A stretch of 64,000 nucleotides of DNA. Origin: Jiella pelagia (GTDB lineage: Bacteria; Pseudomonadota; Alphaproteobacteria; Rhizobiales; Rhizobiaceae). The position numbers were made by a program, and so were the translations under genes. The DNA is taken from assembly GCF_026898155.1 (NCBI RefSeq), contig NZ_CP114029.1, positions 689,501 through 753,500 on the forward strand. Reading direction: 5' to 3'. The notes beneath the pieces are model-generated. The model worked only from the letters and a program-made list of their open reading frames with translations. It had not been told where the DNA came from and did not search any database. Every line of letters starts with the position of its first letter. The stretch's first letter is position 1. Of this stretch, positions 55,576-63,805 are shown piece after piece.

Positions 55576-55949
55576 CGGTCTGGTCCTTCGGCGTATGGCG
55601 GGGCGGCGGGTGCGGGCTTGCGGCGTTCGCCCCGCGCCCTTGCGTCATACGGCCCTCGCCTTGCGGGCGGTTTCCGGTTTGAAACAGAGCCTCGGCGCGA
55701 TGTCCAGTGGCGCGGCGCCGGCTCTTCCACCGGGGTCAAGGCTCCGACTCGTCCTCGCCACCTGCCGCGCTGCAGCAAAATGCGGCACGCACAAAAATGT
55801 AGCCGGGACCGTTGCGGCCAATTATTTTATGTGTAAACTAATTTTCGACATGGTGGCTGGACGTCTCCATGGGTCGAGATCGAGTAACGTCGGCCAGGAC
55901 AGGAACAATGATTCCGTCCGCCGAAGAACTTCGCATGGGAGATGCAGGA
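55576..55949. promoter_or_regulatory. Divergent region between pyrC and the ABC transporter operon
   Basis: This 374 bp interval carries the promoters of both neighbours. The stretch 55800-55850 is clearly AT-rich (it includes AATTATTTTATGTGTAAACT) and is the likely core promoter of the transporter genes. A GAGCCTC at 55687-55693 is non-coding and might be another altered GAGCTC. No gene is seen. Confidence 0.45.
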
Positions 55950-57132
55950 ATGACAAGTATCCGCACCGTCGCCATCGGCCTTCTCGCGGCGACGACCCTT
56001 GCCGGCTCGGCCATGGCGCAGGAAAACTCCGGCGAAAAGCTGAAAGTCGGCCTGATGCTGACGCTGTCCGGCCCGGCCGCCGTGCTCGGCGAGCAGGCGC
56101 GCGACGGCTTCCTGCTGGCGGTCGAGGACATGGGCGGCAAGCTCGGCGGGCTCGACACCGAGGTGACGACGGTCGACGACGAGCTGAAGCCCGACGTCGC
56201 CGCCAACAAGGCGCGCGAACTGGTCGAGCGCGACGATGCCGACTTCGTCGTCGGGCCGATCTTTTCCAACATCCTGCAGGCCATCGCCAAGCCGGTCACC
56301 GACGGCGGCGCCTTCCTGATCTCGCCCAATGCCGGCACGTCGAATTTCGCCGGCGCCGAGTGCAACGCCAACCTCTTCGTCGCCTCCTATCAGAACGACC
56401 AGGTGCACGAGGTCCTCGGCAAATACGCCCAGGACGAGGGCTATGGCCGCGTCTTCCTGATGGCCCCGAACTACCAGGCCGGCAAGGACGCGCTCGCCGG
56501 CTTCAAGCATTCCTACAAGGGCGAGGTCGTCGGCGAGGCTCTACACCCCGCTCGGCCAGCTCGACTTCTCCGGCGAACTCGCCCAGATCGCGGCGATGCA
56601 GCCGGACGCCGTCTACACCTTCATGCCGGGCGGCATGGGCGTGAACCTCGTCAAGCAGTATCGCCAGGCGGGGCTCGAGACGATCCCGTTCCTGTCCGCC
56701 TTCACCGTCGACGAGACGACGCTGCCGGCCCAGCAGGATGCGGCGGTCGGCTTCTTCGGCGGCGCCAACTGGGCGCCCGACATGGACAACGAGAAGTCCA
56801 AGGCCTTCGTCGCCGCCTACGAGAAGAAATACGGCAGCGTTCCCGGCACCTACGCCATGCAGGCCTATGACGCGGCGCAGATGATTGACGCGGCGATCAA
56901 GGCCGCCGGCGGCGATCTTTCCGCCAAGGATGCGCTACGTGACGGGCTCAAGGCCGCCGACTTCACCTCCCTGCGCGGCGACTTCGAGATCGGCCCGAAC
57001 CACTATCCGATCCAGGACTTCTACCTCGTCAAGGTCGCCAAGCGCGACGACGGCAAGTACCAGACGCAGATCGAGAAGAAGATCTTCGACGATTATGCCG
57101 ACAATTATGCCAAGGATTGCAAGATGAACTGA
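55950..57132 (+). CDS. Branched-chain-amino-acid-type ABC transporter binding protein, one apparent +1 frameshift
   Basis: The product (about 393 residues) has a signal peptide (GLLAATTLAGSAMAQENSGE) and the LivJ-like type I periplasmic fold: KVGLMLTLSGPAAVLGEQAR, VGPIFSNILQAIAKPVTDGG and PNAGTSNFAGAECNANLFVA. After the break it reads QPDAVYTFMPGGMGVNLVKQ and GTYAMQAYDAAQMIDAAIKA. The frame breaks at 56535-56541 (GAGGCTC); repair gives VVGELYTPLGQLDFSGELAQ. The length of 1183 nt is 3n+1. The start is the ATG at 55950, with GGGAG eight bases upstream. Catabolic-type relatives bind aromatic acids, which fits the genes downstream. Confidence 0.92.
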
Positions 57133-57554
57133 GGCGGAGGGTCGGGCCTTCGCCGCCCAATGGGCCGGCGAGGCTGCGGCAGCCGTGCCTGCCACCTTCG
57201 CAGGATGGCCGGGGTCCTTTCCGCTTCGTCCGGGATGACGAAGCGGGGATGATGGGGCGACTGTTCTGCCAGCGGTAGTGCAGAATGAATGCGGTCCGCA
57301 TTTGGGATTTGGGCGCAGGCCCCTCTGGGGCCGCCCGTCCTGAGCATGTCGAAGGGCAAGGGCCGCCTGCCGACCTCGCTTGCCGCCATCCTCGGGCACC
57401 GTCCCGAGGATCCTAGCTGTTGGGAGGCCGACGTGCGAACAGATGAGGCGGCGAGCTTCACCCTATCTGCCTCGCCGGCTTGAATGAATAACACCCTTCT
57501 TGGCGGCCCTTCTCCGTTCATCGCAACGGGCCTCAGGATGAAGACGCAGGATCC
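57133..57554. repeat. Intergenic region with pieces of dispersed repeats
   Basis: This 422 bp gap holds no gene. It contains three repeat-like pieces: 57201-57246 (with CGTCCGGGATGACGAAGCGG), 57337-57360 (GTCCTGAGCATGTCGAAGGG) and 57387-57415 (CATCCTCGGGCACCGTCCCG, then AGGATCCTAG). The middle piece resembles the element at 61024. It splits the binding-protein gene from the permease genes, which are normally close. Confidence 0.65.
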
Positions 57555-58481
57555 ATGTTCAACCTCTTCCTCCTCCAGGCGCTGAACGGCGTCCAGTTCG
57601 GGATCCTCTTGTTCCTCGTCGCGGCGGGGCTGACGCTGATCTTCGGCATCATGGACATGATCAACCTCGCCCATGGCGTCCTCTACATGGTTGGGGCCTA
57701 TTTCGCCGCGACCTTCACGGCGCTTACCGGCGACTTCCTGTTCGGCCTCGCCATCGCGCTGCCGGCCGCCCTCCTCTTCGGCCTCGTCCTGGAATTCCTG
57801 ATCTTCCGGCATCTCTACGAGCGCGACCATCTCGACCAGGTGCTGGCGACCTTCGGTCTGATCCTGATCCTCAACGAGGGCGTCAAGATCGTCTGGGGCG
57901 CCGCGCCGATGAGCGTGCCTATCCCGGAAATCCTTTCCGGCGCGATCCCGCTGATCGGCCCGCTGCAATATCCGTTCTACCGCATCGCCATTATTGCCGC
58001 GGGCCTGCTCACCGCCGTCGGCCTGTGGCTCCTCGTCAACCACACCCGGATCGGCATGCTGCTGCGGGCCGGGGCGGTCAACGCGCCGATGGTCTCGGCG
58101 CTCGGCGTCGACATCCGCCGGCTGTTCATGCTGGTCTTCGGCTTTGGGGCGATGCTGGCAGGCTTTGCCGGCGCCATGGTCGCGCCGATCCTGTCGGTCG
58201 AGCCCGGTATGGGCGACGGCGTCCTCATCCTCACCTTCGTCGTCATCGTCATCGGCGGCGTCGGCTCGGTGCGCGGCGCCTTCGTCGCGGCGATCCTCGT
58301 CGGCCTCGTCGACACGCTGGGGCGGACATTCGGCCCGATCGTGCTCAGGGCCGTCATGGATCCCTCCGCCGCCTCGCAGACCGGGCGCACCCTCGCCCCG
58401 ATGCTGATCTACATCCTGATGGCCGCCGTCCTGTTCTTCCGGCCCTCCGGCCTCTTCCCGGCGAAGGGTGCGGCGGCATGA
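57555..58481 (+). CDS. livH: ABC transporter permease, LivH type
   Basis: The 308-residue product has about eight membrane helices and the LivH motifs QALNGVQFGILLFLVAAGLT, LIFGIMDMINLAHGVLYMVG, LVNHTRIGMLLRAGAVNAPM and VVIVIGGVGSVRGAFVAAIL. It pairs with LivM to form the channel of a branched-chain-amino-acid-type (HAAT) importer. Its stop overlaps the livM ATG. The symbol reflects the family; the substrate is probably not an amino acid, judging by the neighbours. Confidence 0.93.
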   Translation: MFNLFLLQALNGVQFGILLFLVAAGLTLIFGIMDMINLAHGVLYMVGAYFAATFTALTGDFLFGLAIALPAALLFGLVLEFLIFRHLYERDHLDQVLATFGLILILNEGVKIVWGAAPMSVPIPEILSGAIPLIGPLQYPFYRIAIIAAGLLTAVGLWLLVNHTRIGMLLRAGAVNAPMVSALGVDIRRLFMLVFGFGAMLAGFAGAMVAPILSVEPGMGDGVLILTFVVIVIGGVGSVRGAFVAAILVGLVDTLGRTFGPIVLRAVMDPSAASQTGRTLAPMLIYILMAAVLFFRPSGLFPAKGAAA

Positions 58482-59497
58482 GCGCGGGCTCCGACGTCGC
58501 GGTCTCCGGCGCCGTGCCGGACGTCGCGCCGCGTCGCGGCGGCATGCTCGCCGGCCGCGGATCGGCGCTGGCGGCGGCGCTGATCTTTTCAGCCCTCGCC
58601 GTGCTGCCGCCGATCGCCCTTGCCATCGGCGATCCGTTCCTCGTCGTCATGGCAACGCGCATCGTCGTCTTCGCCATCGCCGCTCTGTCCCTCGACCTCG
58701 TGCTCGGCTACGGCGCCATGGTCTCGTTCGGCCATGCCGCCTTCGTCGGCCTCGGCGCCTACGCGGTGGCGATCCTGGCGTCCCACGGCATCGACGATGT
58801 CCTCGTCCAGGCTTTGGCGGCGATCCTCCTGTGCTCGCTCTTTGCCCTCGTCACCGGCGCGATCTCGCTCCGGACCAAGGGCGTCTACTTCATCATGATC
58901 ACGCTGGCCTTCGGCCAGATGGCCTATTTCTTCATGGTCTCGCTGTCTGCCTATGGCGGCGACGACGGGCTGACGCTGTCGGCCCGCTCGACGCTGTTCG
59001 GCCTGCCGGTACTCGCCGGCGACATCTCGCTGTTCTATGCGAGCCTCGCGGTCCTCGTCCTCGCCTTCCTCGGCCTGCGCGCCCTCACTTTGTCGCGCTT
59101 CGGCCGCGTCTTGCGCGGCACCCGGGAAAATCCGATCCGCATGCAGGCGATCGGCTTTCAGCCCTTCGCCTTTCAACTCACGGCCTATGTCATCGCCGGC
59201 GCCCTCGCCGGCCTCGCCGGCGTGCTCCTCGCCAATCAGGCCGAGTTCGTCTCGCCGGCCTATATGAGCTGGCAGCGCTCGGGCGAGCTCATCGTCATGG
59301 TCGTCCTCGGCGGCATGGGCACCCTCGTCGGGCCGATCGGCGGCGCCATCGCCTTCCTCCTGCTCGAGGACTGGCTGGCGCATTTTTCCGAACACTGGAA
59401 GCTCGGCCTTGGTGTCCTCCTCGTCCTCCTCGTACTGTTCACCCGCGGCGGGATTGCCGGCGGCGTCGAGCGGCTGTTCGGGAGGGCCCGGCCGTGA
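58478..59497 (+). CDS. livM: ABC transporter permease, LivM type
   Basis: The 339-residue product has LDLVLGYGAMVSFGHAAFVG, SLRTKGVYFIMITLAFGQMA, LRGTRENPIRMQAIGFQPFA and VVLGGMGTLVGPIGGAIAFL, all LivM signatures, in eight or more membrane helices. The start ATG at 58478 overlaps the livH stop (ATGA) and the stop overlaps the livG GTG. An intact GAGCTC lies at 59285-59290. Confidence 0.93.
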   Translation: MSAGSDVAVSGAVPDVAPRRGGMLAGRGSALAAALIFSALAVLPPIALAIGDPFLVVMATRIVVFAIAALSLDLVLGYGAMVSFGHAAFVGLGAYAVAILASHGIDDVLVQALAAILLCSLFALVTGAISLRTKGVYFIMITLAFGQMAYFFMVSLSAYGGDDGLTLSARSTLFGLPVLAGDISLFYASLAVLVLAFLGLRALTLSRFGRVLRGTRENPIRMQAIGFQPFAFQLTAYVIAGALAGLAGVLLANQAEFVSPAYMSWQRSGELIVMVVLGGMGTLVGPIGGAIAFLLLEDWLAHFSEHWKLGLGVLLVLLVLFTRGGIAGGVERLFGRARP

Positions 59498-60249
59498 GGG
59501 AACCGCTGCTTGCCGTCACCGACCTGCGCAAGTCCTTCGGCGCCCTCGCCGTCACCGACGGGGTCAGCTTCGACGTCCACGGCAACGAACTCCACGCCAT
59601 CATCGGCCCCAACGGCGCTGGCAAGACGACGCTGATCCACCAGCTGTCCGGCAATCTCGCCAGCGACTCCGGCAAAGTCCGCTTCGCCGGCGAGGACATT
59701 ACCAAGCTTTCGATGGTCGAGCGGGTGCGCCGGGGTCTCGCCCGCTCCTTCCAGATCACCTCGATCCTCGACGGCTTCACCGTCATCGAGAACGCCGCGA
59801 TGGCCGTGCAGGCGCGCTCCGGCTCGAGCTTCCGCTTCCTTCGCCCGGCCTCCAAGGAGCGCCGCCTCAACGACGAGGCCATGGCCGCGTTGGCACGTGT
59901 CAAACTCGACGACCGGGCGCATCGGCGGGCCGGCAGCCTGTCGCACGGCGAAAAGCGGCAGCTGGAAATTGCCATCGCGCTGGCGACGGGCGCCAAGCTC
60001 CTGCTCCTCGACGAGCCTCTGGCCGGCACCGGCCACGAGGAATCCGCCGTCCTCGTCGCGCTGATGCAGGAACTGAAACAGACCCACACCATCGTCCTCA
60101 TCGAGCACGACATGGACGCCGTCTTCGCGCTGGCCGACAGGGTCAGCGTCCTCGTCTATGGCCGGCTGATCGCCACCGGCACGCCGGAGGAGGTTCGCAC
60201 CCATCCGGAAGTGCGCGCCGCCTATCTCGGCGAAGAGGAGGCGGCCTGA
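59494..60249 (+). CDS. livG: ABC transporter ATP-binding protein, LivG type
   Basis: The 251-residue ATPase has Walker A IIGPNGAGKTTLIHQLSG, the LivG-type insert region RSFQITSILDGFTVIENAAM, signature SLSHGEKRQLEIAIALATGA and Walker B KLLLLDEPLAG, plus HDMDAVFALADRVSVLVYG. The GTG start at 59494 overlaps the livM stop (GTGA). The GAGCCTC at 60012-60018 is genuine (Asp-Glu-Pro-Leu of Walker B). Confidence 0.93.
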   Translation: MREPLLAVTDLRKSFGALAVTDGVSFDVHGNELHAIIGPNGAGKTTLIHQLSGNLASDSGKVRFAGEDITKLSMVERVRRGLARSFQITSILDGFTVIENAAMAVQARSGSSFRFLRPASKERRLNDEAMAALARVKLDDRAHRRAGSLSHGEKRQLEIAIALATGAKLLLLDEPLAGTGHEESAVLVALMQELKQTHTIVLIEHDMDAVFALADRVSVLVYGRLIATGTPEEVRTHPEVRAAYLGEEEAA

Positions 60250-60265
60250 TGCCGAAGGTCGCCCC

Positions 60266-60967
60266 ATGCTGAAGGTCGAAGCCCTCGAGAGCGCCTATGG
60301 CGACAGCCGGATCCTCTTCGGCATCGATCTCTTCGTCGGCGCCGGCGAGGTGGTCACCCTGCTCGGCCGCAACGGCATGGGCAAGACGACGACGGTCAAG
60401 TCGATCTTCGGCCTGCTCAAGCCGCGCGGCGGCCGTGTGTTGATCGACGGCGAGGACGTGACCGGCCGGCCGCCCCACGTCGTCGCCAAGCGCGGGCTCG
60501 GGCTGGTGCCGGAAGGCCGGCAGATCTTTCCGACGCTGTCGGTCGAGGAGAACCTCGTCGCGACGCACAGATCCGGCGGGGCGAGTGCGCCGAAATGGAC
60601 GCTCGAAAGCGTCTACGCCCTGTTTCCCCGGCTGAAGGAACGCCGCCGCAACATGGGCAACCAGCTTTCCGGCGGCGAGCAGCAGATGCTCGCCATCGGC
60701 CGGGCGCTGATGACCAACCCCCGGCTCGTCGTCCTCGACGAGGCGACCGAGGGCCTTGCGCCTTTGATCCGCGAGGAGATCTGGGCCTGCCTCACCGAGA
60801 TCAGGAACGCCGGCGAGGCGATCCTCGTGATCGACAAGAACGTCGACGCGCTGGCCAGATTCGCCGACCGCCACGTGGTGATCGAAAAGGGCCGCGTCGC
60901 CTGGGAAGGCACGACGGCGGAGCTGCGGGCGACGCCGGCGGTGAAGGAGCGGTTCTTGCATGTCTGA
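60266..60967 (+). CDS. livF: ABC transporter ATP-binding protein, LivF type
   Basis: The 233-residue ATPase has Walker A LLGRNGMGKTTTVKSIFGLL, GLGLVPEGRQIFPTLSVEEN (a LivF hallmark), signature GNQLSGGEQQMLAIGRALMT and Walker B LVVLDEATEGLAPLIREEIW. It completes the transporter. It follows livG by 16 bp. Confidence 0.94.
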   Translation: MLKVEALESAYGDSRILFGIDLFVGAGEVVTLLGRNGMGKTTTVKSIFGLLKPRGGRVLIDGEDVTGRPPHVVAKRGLGLVPEGRQIFPTLSVEENLVATHRSGGASAPKWTLESVYALFPRLKERRRNMGNQLSGGEQQMLAIGRALMTNPRLVVLDEATEGLAPLIREEIWACLTEIRNAGEAILVIDKNVDALARFADRHVVIEKGRVAWEGTTAELRATPAVKERFLHV

Positions 60968-61023
60968 GGAAGGCAATGTCCGGCGCCCGCAATGGCCACC
61001 TAGATGCACCGACATAGTAGTAG

Positions 61024-61120
61024 CCCCTCATCCTGAGCCTGTCGAAGGGCGAGGGGCGCCTGACACCACATGGAGCCTTCACCCGCGTGGTTCGGCAAGC
61101 TCACCATGAGGGTGAAGGGG
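61024..61120. repeat. Intergenic inverted-repeat element
   Basis: CCTCATCCTGAGCCTGTCGA (about 61026-61045) and CGGCAAGCTCACCATGAGGG (about 61093-61112) are imperfect inverted arms. Elements with a TGAGCCTGTCGAAGG core are scattered between genes in many alphaproteobacteria. This one separates livF from the cupin gene. Confidence 0.7.
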
Positions 61121-61182
61121 TCGCGCCCGATCCTCCCGAATGAACAGACCGCTCGTATCGCTCAACTCAAGGACCACACCCC

Positions 61183-61641
61183 ATGCCCATCATGACCATC
61201 GGCGTATCCAAGGCCAACGAGGGGATGGACGGCATCAGCTGGAACATCCTCGGCCAGACCTACGTGCCGAAGCAGCATTCGGAGGCGTCGTTCTCCTGGC
61301 ACGCGACGTTCCATGTCGGCAACTTCGTGCCGCCGCACATCCATCCGACCCAGGACGAGTTCGTCTACATTCTGGAGGGCCGGCTCGACGTCCTGCTCGA
61401 CGGAAAGGAAGGCTTTGCCGAGCCGGGCGATCTCGTGCGCCTGCCGAAGGGCATTCCGCATGGTCTGTTCAACAAGACCGATACGAACGTGAAGTGCCTG
61501 TTCTGGGTCTCGCCGGCCCAGCGGCTCTACGATCTCTTCTGGGCGCTGCACAATCTCGGGCCGAAGGCCGATCCGGCCGACGTCGTCGCCGTCGCCGCGC
61601 GGCATGAGGTGGACTTCCTGCCGCCGCCGGACGCTGCGTGA
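61183..61641 (+). CDS. Cupin-domain protein
   Basis: The 152-residue product is a single cupin with motif 1 PPHIHPTQDEFVYILEGRLD (two His and one Glu metal ligands) and motif 2 GDLVRLPKGIPHGLFN (third His). Such single-domain cupins are often small dioxygenases, isomerases or ligand sensors. The following gene is a flavin monooxygenase in the same direction, 51 bp away, so it probably acts in the same pathway. The reaction is not assignable. Confidence 0.88.
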   Translation: MPIMTIGVSKANEGMDGISWNILGQTYVPKQHSEASFSWHATFHVGNFVPPHIHPTQDEFVYILEGRLDVLLDGKEGFAEPGDLVRLPKGIPHGLFNKTDTNVKCLFWVSPAQRLYDLFWALHNLGPKADPADVVAVAARHEVDFLPPPDAA

Positions 61642-61692
61642 TCACGGGCGCGGCGATCGATCAGCGGATGCAGGCTTGAAGGAGACAGGACC

Positions 61693-62958
61693 ATGAAGGT
61701 CATCATCGTCGGCGCCGGGATCGGCGGGCTCACCACCGCCCTGATGCTGCACCAGCGCGGCATCAAGGCCGAGGTCTACGAGCAGTCTTCGGCCGTCCGC
61801 GAGATCGGTGTCGGCATCAACACCCTGCCCCATGCGATCCGCGAACTCGCCGAGATCGGCCTTCTTCCGGCGCTCGACAACACCGGCATCCGCACCCGCG
61901 AACTCTTCTACTACAACCGGCAGGGCCAGGAGGTGTGGCGCGAGCTGCGCGGCATCGACGCCGGCCATCCGGTACCGCAATTCTCGATCCATCGCGGCCG
62001 GTTGCAGAAGCTGATCCACGACGCGGTGATCGACCGGCTCGGGCCAGGGGCGGTGAAGACCGGCCTCGCCCTTTCCGGCTGCATCCAGGACGAGGGCGGC
62101 GTGACCGCCCACTTCACCGACGCCGTCAGGGGCGCGGCCGGCACGACGGTGCGCGGCGATGTCCTGATCTGCGCCGACGGCATCCATTCGTCGGCGCGGC
62201 GGCTGTTCTATCCGGACGAGGGCGCGCCCTCCTGGAACGGCGTCCTGATGTGGCGCGGCGCCACCGAGTGGACGCCCTGGCGGGACGGGCGGACGATGGC
62301 GATCGGCGGCGGCATGGGCGCAAAATTCGTGCTCTATCCGATTGCAGAAGCCGAGAATGGCAAGCAGCTGATGAACTGGGTCGTCAACATCAAGATGGCC
62401 GATGCGGCGAAGTCGCCGCCGCCCAAGGAGAGCTGGTCGCGCCTCGCCCTGCGGTCGCTGGTCCTGCCCTATGCGAAGCGCTTCGCGATTCCGGATTTCG
62501 ACGTCGAGGCCCTGGTCGAGGCGACGCCGCAGGTCTTCGAATATCCGATGTGCGACCGCGATCCCCTGCCCCGCTGGACCTTCGGCCGGGTGACGCTCCT
62601 CGGCGACGCGGCCCATCCGATGTATCCGGTCGGCTCCAACGGCGCTTCCCAGGCGATCCTCGACGCGCGCTGCCTCGCCGACAATCTGGCGCGGTCCGAA
62701 CATCCGCGCCAGGCACTCTTCGCCTATGAGCGCGAGCGCCTGCCGGTGACGGCCGAGGTCGTCCGGATGAACCGCAAGGGCGGGCCGGAGCGGGTGATCG
62801 ACGAGGTCGAGAAGCGCGCGCCGGCAGGGTTCACCCATGTCGAGGACGTCATTCCCCGCGCCGAGCTGAAGGCCATCGTCGGCGGCTATGCCGGCAAGGC
62901 CGGGTTTGCCACCGAGGCGGACCGGCAAGGCACCGAGCGCCGGGCGGCAAACGCCTGA
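61693..62958 (+). CDS. FAD-dependent monooxygenase, group A (PhzS-like)
   Basis: The 421-residue product has the N-terminal FAD motif MKVIIVGAGIGGLTTALMLH, the DG motif VLICADGIHSSARRLFYPDE and the GD motif GRVTLLGDAAHPMYPVGSNG, the three signatures of aromatic-ring hydroxylases using NAD(P)H and oxygen. It resembles the flavin-dependent oxidoreductase group that includes PhzS. With the transporter, cupin and SDR it suggests hydroxylation of an imported aromatic or heterocyclic compound, which is inference. Confidence 0.9.
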   Translation: MKVIIVGAGIGGLTTALMLHQRGIKAEVYEQSSAVREIGVGINTLPHAIRELAEIGLLPALDNTGIRTRELFYYNRQGQEVWRELRGIDAGHPVPQFSIHRGRLQKLIHDAVIDRLGPGAVKTGLALSGCIQDEGGVTAHFTDAVRGAAGTTVRGDVLICADGIHSSARRLFYPDEGAPSWNGVLMWRGATEWTPWRDGRTMAIGGGMGAKFVLYPIAEAENGKQLMNWVVNIKMADAAKSPPPKESWSRLALRSLVLPYAKRFAIPDFDVEALVEATPQVFEYPMCDRDPLPRWTFGRVTLLGDAAHPMYPVGSNGASQAILDARCLADNLARSEHPRQALFAYERERLPVTAEVVRMNRKGGPERVIDEVEKRAPAGFTHVEDVIPRAELKAIVGGYAGKAGFATEADRQGTERRAANA

Positions 62959-63040
62959 TATCATTCGTCTGCGGCTGCCGGTTGCCGGCCCGCGTCGAAT
63001 TAGTTTAAGGTTAAAGGAAATCGCTCAGGACATTCGCCCC

Positions 63041-63805
63041 GTGGCCAAGACCGATCATCCCCGTCACGTCCTCGTCACCGGCTCCTCGCGGGGCATCGGC
63101 CGGGCGATCGCGGCTGCCTTCGTCGCGGCCGGCGACCGGGTGACGGTTCATGCCCGCACGGGGCTAAGCGCGGAGGCGGCGATGGCAGAACTCGGCGCTC
63201 ATGGCGCGATCGCCGCCGACGTCACCGACGCGTCCACGCTGCAACGGGCGATCGTGGCGGCTGTCGAGGCCCTCGGTCCGATCGACGTCCTCGTCAACAA
63301 TGCCGGCGGCGCTGCCACCGCGCCGCTCTCGCGCCTCGACGTCGACCAGCTTCGCCAGATGATGGCGCTCAACCTCGAGCCGGTGCTGACCGCGATCAAG
63401 GCCGTCGTTCCGGCGATGAAGGAGAACGGCGGCGGACGGATCGTCACCGTTGCTTCGACGGCGGGGCTGAAGGGCTACGCCTATGTCGGCGCCTATACCG
63501 CCGCAAAGCACGCGGTCGTCGGCCTCACCCGGGCCCTGGCGCAGGAACTCGCCGGCTCCGGCATCACCGTCAATGCCGTCTGCCCCGGCTACACCGACAC
63601 GGCGCTGATCGGCGACAGCCTCGATAAGCTCGAAGCCAAGACCGGCCGGTCGCGCGATGAGCTTCTGAGGGATTTTACCAAGGTCAATCCGCTCGGCCGG
63701 CTGATTGCGCCGGAAGAAGTGGCCGATTGCGTCGTATGGCTGGCCGGACGGAACGCCGGCGCGGTGACGGGCCAGGCGATCGCGGTGGCGGGAGGCGAGA
63801 TGTGA
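63041..63805 (+). CDS. Short-chain dehydrogenase/reductase
   Basis: The product (254 residues from the GTG at 63041) is a classical SDR: HVLVTGSSRGIGRAIAAAFV (T-G-x3-G-I-G), DVLVNNAGGAATAPL (N-N-A-G), the catalytic Ser in GRIVTVASTAGLKGYAYVG, and GAYTAAKHAVVGLTRALAQE (Y-x3-K). It ends with NAGAVTGQAIAVAGGEM. The frame runs upstream to 62888, but that part overlaps the monooxygenase and is not conserved. Its stop overlaps the next GTG. Confidence 0.92.
   Translation: MAKTDHPRHVLVTGSSRGIGRAIAAAFVAAGDRVTVHARTGLSAEAAMAELGAHGAIAADVTDASTLQRAIVAAVEALGPIDVLVNNAGGAATAPLSRLDVDQLRQMMALNLEPVLTAIKAVVPAMKENGGGRIVTVASTAGLKGYAYVGAYTAAKHAVVGLTRALAQELAGSGITVNAVCPGYTDTALIGDSLDKLEAKTGRSRDELLRDFTKVNPLGRLIAPEEVADCVVWLAGRNAGAVTGQAIAVAGGEM

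Noticed and set aside
1397-56541. Programmed ribosomal frameshifting as the explanation of the GAGNCTC breaks
   Set aside because: The sites lack slippery heptamers or consistent downstream structures, affect unrelated genes including rotor, histidine and transport proteins, and always restore Glu-Leu. A shared sequencing or modification cause is simpler.
39302-60018. GAGNCTC 7-mers at 39302, 41732, 46573, 49129 and 60012
   Set aside because: The reading frame passes through each without a break (encoding Ser-Leu, Arg-Leu or Glu-Pro), so these are native and not altered GAGCTC sites.
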